NCBI GenBank assembly: GCA_964017195.1
Contig: OZ024892.1
Coordinates: 7,593,366-7,657,365, forward strand
Source of the DNA: Siderastrea radians
Lineage: Eukaryota > Cnidaria > Anthozoa > Scleractinia > Rhizangiidae
Length of the DNA stretch: 64,000 bases
Direction of reading: 5' to 3'
Shown: positions 60,418-64,000 of the stretch, in pieces
Layout of the letters: every line of letters begins with the position of its first letter
Position numbering within the stretch: the stretch's first letter is position 1
Program-made: the position numbers and the translations under genes
The notes under the pieces: model-generated
The model's database searches: none
What the model saw: the letters and a program-made list of their open reading frames with translations, nothing else
Told to the model about the DNA's origin: nothing

Positions 60418-60948
60418 TTAATGTCTTTGACGTGCTGAATTAAACCTTAAAATGAACTTGCGCCGATGCCTGCATGTTGAGATAAGCTCATTTCGCTTGT
60501 TAAGTGTTGCCATGTGCGGCCTACAGATTAAAAAGAATTTCTCTGTGCTACAAAGATCACACCGTTTTGTAATGTTTGTGTAAGGTTTAGCCTTGGCAAG
60601 GATTTTCCACGTGACTTTGAATTCCTTGTTTTCCCCTTTGAGCTGCCAGATGTGTTTGCTTAGTTCAGTCTCACTTTTCCTCTTTTCGTGTCTAAAGGAC
60701 ATCTGGTGGTTCCCATACCTTGCCTTGAAGTTGTTCGCTGTGAGGCCGATGTATGTTTCTGTTGTGTTTTCGGTTGTGACCGTGGCTTGGTATACGACTT
60801 CATCCACCATACATTCACCATTTAGTGGGCAATCCTCCTTCTTTCTACAGTTACACTTCTTACCTTCGTTTGTCTGTAGTGTTGTTGTGTCTGCTTTCTT
60901 TAGAATGGCTTTGTTGTGGCCATCTATGATTTGTTTGACGCTAGGCAT
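60418..60948 (-). CDS. Penelope-like element GIY-YIG endonuclease, intact C-terminal frame
   Basis: 176 residues; the frame is open for a few codons upstream of the ATG to the inverted repeat, so this is the C-terminal part of a longer polyprotein. A cysteine cluster CNCRKKEDCPLNGEC (32-46) could bind zinc. VVYQATV (51-57) and TYIGL (65-69) form the GIY-YIG core; R77 of FKARYGNH, E136 of EKFF and N150 of TLNKRNE are the expected catalytic positions. Unlike the copy at 9281, YIG is intact, so the nuclease domain may be foldable, but the element lacks a reverse transcriptase and cannot be autonomous. Homologous to the fragment at 59101-59420. Confidence 0.82.
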   Translation of the reverse strand: MPSVKQIIDGHNKAILKKADTTTLQTNEGKKCNCRKKEDCPLNGECMVDEVVYQATVTTENTTETYIGLTANNFKARYGNHQMSFRHEKRKSETELSKHIWQLKGENKEFKVTWKILAKAKPYTNITKRCDLCSTEKFFLICRPHMATLNKRNELISTCRHRRKFILRFNSARQRH

Positions 60949-60962
60949 GCAACTGTAGCTGA

Positions 60963-61084
60963 GTAGACTTTAACGACTCAGTGTAAGATGGAGTTAAACT
61001 GATGAGTGGGTCACCTCTTCGATGGCCTACGAAACAAGTTTGTATTAAATGTCCATTCACTCAAGATTTGAGTAGTTCACCAAC

Positions 61085-61090
<6 letters not shown>
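60963..61090 (-). repeat. 128-bp inverted repeat, right
   Basis: Inverted match to 60166-60293; its inner edge cuts the upstream coding frame of the endonuclease, its outer edge abuts (TA)n. Confidence 0.93.

Positions 61091-61121
<31 letters not shown>
61091..61121. repeat. (TA)n microsatellite, right flank of the retroelement
   Basis: About 15 TA units directly after the right inverted repeat. Confidence 0.95.
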
Positions 61122-61123
<2 letters not shown>

Positions 61124-61244
61124 ATATTGATCTCAAATCGACTGAATTGCAACGAAAGGGCATTAACCCTTCTGTACTGTGATCCATTGACGCTACTATT
61201 TTTACACTGGGTCCAGGATACGTTCTGTTTTAGGGAAGTTTGCT

Positions 61245-61510
61245 TGGTAAATAAAAATAAAAATAAATATCCTTTATTTACCCTCGGCAAGTGTTTATAG
61301 CAAATTGCTAGTGGGGCCGAGCATTTAACAAACAAACGAAACAAATATTGTAAATGGAACATAACATGTTAAAAATCCCAACTGGCGGGAGGCAAACCAG
61401 TTGGCTATATACAAGCGCAGCCGAAGGATTTATAACTCGAGACAACCGAGAAACAAATCCATGAAGTGCTCAGAGTGGGATTCGAACCCGGGACCCACGG
61501 ACCCTACGGA
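61245..61510 (-). mobile_element. tRNA-derived SINE, minus strand
   Basis: On the minus strand a B box (complement of gggattcgaaccc at 61477-61489) lies near the right end, followed by a body with 'ccaactggtttgcctcccgc' and 'ttgccgagggtaaataaagg', and a (TTTTTA)-like tail at 61250-61266. Confidence 0.72.
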
Positions 61511-62374
61511 AAAGACGGTAAATTGCTGAAGGATTAAAATACTGATAGTTTTTGTTGCTGTTTTCAGTCCTTGTATGGTTTTCCTTCAATTGTATTTAAA
61601 AAAGAATGAAAACATCGAAAAGAGAGCAGGTTTCGTTTCTTAATAACTTTGTATGTTATCTCTCTTTTGAACAATTCGTATTGTAATTTAAAAACGTTTG
61701 ACATAACAGAGGTTTACGAAATAACGTTTTCTGTCTTAACTCTTTTATTCACTGTTTTTGTCGACTGAGATCTTTTCTAGATCGTCCAAATTAGTCCAAA
61801 AGTAGTGAATCATTTTCGGCGTAAGTAGCTGACTTTTACCTAATCTCACTTCCTTTCTTCTTTTGCATTGTCCAATAAATTAAGTCCTCATCACATAGAC
61901 ACAATTACAGAGTACAGCCCTAAACAAATCCAGCGTAAGTCTATTGTGCTGTGTTACTTATTCGATCTTTATTCTGAACATAAATGAAGATTAATTAGAC
62001 GGAATCCCTTCAGGCTGAGAAACAATGGACTTTTAAGAGGTCGCACTTAGGCATTAATTAGCAGCTTGAAAGCCCTAATGGTTTCGTCGTTTTGTTGTGT
62101 ATAACGATATTAGTCTTTGCGCTGTCCGTTTCTCTGGGTTTCGTTAATTGATCAGAACCGTTGTTATAAGTCAGGTAGCGTTGCGGTTAACGTTATGACC
62201 GCGGAAGGTTAGTCAAGCGGAATTGCTTTAATGCTGGTTTGACGCAATTTCTAAGTGTGTTCATGGCGCCATTTCGTAAACAAGTATTTTAGATTTGTTG
62301 AGTCATACCCTGCCGTAGTATGGTTGTGTTGTGGTGTTAAAGAGGATACGGAGTATAAAATTTACGACGTAACG
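61511..62374. other. Upstream region of the 62-kb gene
   Basis: The frame of the gene is open from about 62255 to its ATG at 62375, with possible acceptors (gtattttag at 62284-62292, gttaaag at 62340), so a spliced 5' exon is possible. A short ATG frame at 62263 (MAPFRKQVF, stop) could be an upstream ORF. No other feature. Confidence 0.45.
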
Positions 62375-62971
62375 ATGAGAAATATGGAAGAGATAAGAAA
62401 CCCTGCTCTTCGCAACAGGCCAACAGAGGAAAACACAAAGGAAGTACTCGAAATTATTAGGAAGCGTGCGGTGGAGGACTTGAAGAATTCGAATGTACAC
62501 TTTGACGAGGCCCTTTTAAGACGAGCTTCAGTAACTCGACCAAATGAACCACTGCCGTCGATTCGGGTGGATAATGACCGTGAGGATCATATAGTCTCTC
62601 GCCCGCAGAGGCGAAGTTGTCCTGCAGACTTAGATAGCAACGAAGCCGAGACAAGTCCAAGAAGATGGAGATCTTTAAGCGATGCTCCTTTGCTTGAACT
62701 TAGAAATCGTTCTCCACGGGATCGCACTTTGACGTCCCCGGGAAGCGATACATCAGCTACATCAAGGCATAGAAGACCTCGGCGAATGTCAAATAATCTT
62801 CCACCTCTGGAGTCGAAAAAGGAACGTTTTGAAAGACCGAATTGTATTCCCTCGATTCGCAAGAATGGCGTTGTACTGCTGCCGAACGAAGCTATTGATA
62901 TAAACCATAATTACGAAAAAGAAGATGGCTTAACAGAAAATGGCACCGACCATAGTCACGATTGGACGTAA
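62375..62971 (+). CDS. Unrecognised Arg/Ser-rich protein with four RRxS-type sites and LPPL
   Basis: 198 residues from ATG 62375; the preceding in-frame codons are open but have no ATG, so this is the best start unless an upstream exon exists. N-terminal helix ENTKEVLEIIRKRAVEDLKN (19-38), then ALLRRASVTR (46-55), PQRRSCP (77-83), PRRWRSLSD (95-103), PRRMSNNLPPL (135-145) and an acidic tail with YEKEDGLTENG. No signal peptide or membrane segment; likely intrinsically disordered and intracellular. Family not recognised. The layout resembles the 37.6-kb gene (E-h-L-x-h-h helix, LRR, RRxS, LPPL). Convergent with the gene ending at 63713. Likely single coding exon. Confidence 0.72.
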   Translation: MRNMEEIRNPALRNRPTEENTKEVLEIIRKRAVEDLKNSNVHFDEALLRRASVTRPNEPLPSIRVDNDREDHIVSRPQRRSCPADLDSNEAETSPRRWRSLSDAPLLELRNRSPRDRTLTSPGSDTSATSRHRRPRRMSNNLPPLESKKERFERPNCIPSIRKNGVVLLPNEAIDINHNYEKEDGLTENGTDHSHDWT

Positions 62972-63678
62972 TTTGAAATACAAGTAAAAACTTTAGTGAG
63001 TAAAGCTCGAAGTGAAGATAGTTATAAAGGCCGACAAATTTCAATGGCTCGTGAAGAGCCTTAATAGGCCAGAATGGCTAATCAAAGTCTGCGCTACAGT
63101 GTCAGTTTGCGAGCTTTTGTCTTACCAGTCTTCTGTAGAGAACCGAAATTTCAAGGAACTATCACTTTCAAGTTGTTCATTAATGCGAGCAGGCTGAGAA
63201 AAGAAAACCAAATACGTGAACATATAGTATGCCAACTGGCACTGGACAAAACAGGCAATGCATATGCTGAAAGAACTTTATTTGTACATTGTTTGCTTGA
63301 CTTACTTCAAGGTGTAAAAATGTGTACAAATTGTTAACGTATGTACATAATCAACTTATATGATCAGTTAGATACAACAATGGATAACTCTAAAAACAGC
63401 ATTTACATACTTTCATCATGAAGTACGTTCTTATTCTCGGTAAAAACTGTTCTGTTCTACTTCTAGTATAATCCATGTGGACGGCCCAGGGAGACATAAC
63501 TACTTGGAGCTGTACATCTTGCTGTGAGCTATGATGTTCTAGAAAAAGTTCTTTGTACATTGTTTATACTAGATCTCTAAGCTATCTTCAACTTACTTAT
63601 ACATGCACAATGTCGTGCATGGTTTTCGTGGCCACTTAAGATGTGACAAACTCTACATTAAATCAGGAGCAACACAAA
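62972..63678 (+). other. Probable 3' UTR of the 62-kb gene
   Basis: Unique sequence between two convergent genes; the frames at 63012-63337 lack conserved motifs and are not called. A canonical AATAAA at 63679-63684 is the nearest good poly(A) signal noticed. Confidence 0.45.
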
Positions 63679-63684
63679 AATAAA
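63679..63684 (+). terminator. Candidate poly(A) signal of the 62-kb gene
   Basis: AATAAA about 700 nt after the stop, about 30 bp before the terminal exon of the convergent minus-strand gene. Confidence 0.4.
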
Positions 63685-63712
63685 TCTAAGGAAAAGACTT
63701 CTAGAAATTCGT

Positions 63713-63890
63713 TTATTTGTTGTTGTTTTTTAAAGATCGTTTTATGGCATTTTTAAAAAAATGGTCTGCACGATTCTTCAGCTGGACCGACAGAAACTCA
63801 ATCCCTGAATTCACAAGCTGCTCACTGTCGCCTTGCCGAATATCCCAATCTGGACTTTTTTGTGCTGCCAAAATGATATTCTTATCCCTC
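63713..63890 (-). CDS. Terminal coding exon of an unrecognised minus-strand gene
   Basis: Acceptor tttattttag ends at 63891; the exon is open for 58 codons: RRDKNIILAAQKSPDWDIRQ, GDSEQLVNSGIEFLSVQLKN, RADHFFKNAIKRSLKNNNK, stop TAA at 63713-63715. The stop overlaps an AATAAA on the same strand. Begins with one base of a split codon (phase 1 boundary). Composition and helical pattern look like a real globular protein C-terminus. I do not recognise the family. Upstream exons lie beyond the right edge. It has no methionine, so it is invisible to an ATG-based ORF search. Confidence 0.65.
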
Positions 63891-64000
63891 CTAAAATAAA
63901 CTTCATTTTTTGCATTGTTCCATGTTTACAAAAGTCTGTGAGGACATTTTGTTCGAAAAAAAACCTGTTTATGAACATTTCGGAATATCTGAGGCAAATA

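Larger units (their letters stand above)
60103..61090 (-). mobile_element. Truncated Penelope-like element bounded by 128-bp inverted repeats
   Basis: 60166-60293 and 60963-61090 are inverted copies with a single mismatch seen (cagttaaac versus cagtttaac). Between them lies the GIY-YIG frame on the minus strand. The right repeat ends exactly at a TA tract; the left is followed by 63 more bp before another TA tract. Penelope-like elements often carry such terminal repeats in inverted orientation after truncation. No reverse transcriptase is left. Confidence 0.82.

Noticed and set aside
1..64000. CRISPR array, prophage or bacterial operon
   Set aside because: No regularly spaced unique-spacer repeat and no bacterial gene structure; tandem repeats here have no spacers, and genes are spliced.

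Overview
The window looks like nuclear DNA of an animal, most likely an anthozoan cnidarian such as a stony coral. This is inferred from AT-rich intergenic sequence, short exons with GT/AG introns, Penelope-like GIY-YIG retroelement pieces, tRNA-derived SINEs and many small foldback elements. No bacterial operon logic, CRISPR array or virus was seen. Most long open frames in the window are chance or repeat-derived. The real genes are few, and several lie in short exons without a start codon.

Layout. 990-8085 (+) holds nine coding exons, including the 3' end, of a regulator of microtubule dynamics (RMDN/FAM82) gene whose N-terminal exons lie outside or could not be found. Its last intron is packed with small inverted-repeat elements and a SINE, and its terminal exon is only 48 nt long. 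9.2-10.0 kb is a truncated Penelope-like element. Four novel, disorder-prone proteins follow, spread across the window: 11082-11546 (-), 17339-18400 (+), 37570-38100 (-) and 62375-62971 (+). All four carry basophilic-kinase-type RRxS sites, and the last two share a loose N-terminal/LPPL layout. The right edge (63713-63890, -) is the terminal exon of another, unrecognised gene that converges on the 62 kb gene.

Between the genes lie repeats. A ~107-bp satellite occurs in opposite orientations on the two sides of the 17.3-kb gene and again at the junctions of a large tandem duplication (20.1-26.5 kb, 27.2-35.5 kb and a stub at 35.7-36.4 kb). A second, younger-looking tandem duplication spans 46.9-52.4 and 52.6-58.0 kb. 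Because the copies can be aligned by eye, three transposon insertions in the first duplication can be checked against an empty site in the other copy: a TA-flanked Tc1/mariner-type element, a CAGGG-ended element, and a TTA-flanked PIF/Harbinger-type element. A 1.6-kb near-perfect palindrome lies at 41.15-42.77 kb.

Most interesting leads: (1) the second duplication carries, in both copies, a minus-strand ATG-bearing mini-exon with a good splice donor whose reading phase fits the acceptor of the 37.6-kb gene, so the duplication may have doubled an alternative first exon; (2) the set of RRxS-rich novel proteins; (3) a Penelope-like GIY-YIG ORF bounded by 128-bp inverted repeats and TA microsatellites; (4) the reciprocal filled/empty transposon sites. 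No wholly new system is demonstrated.
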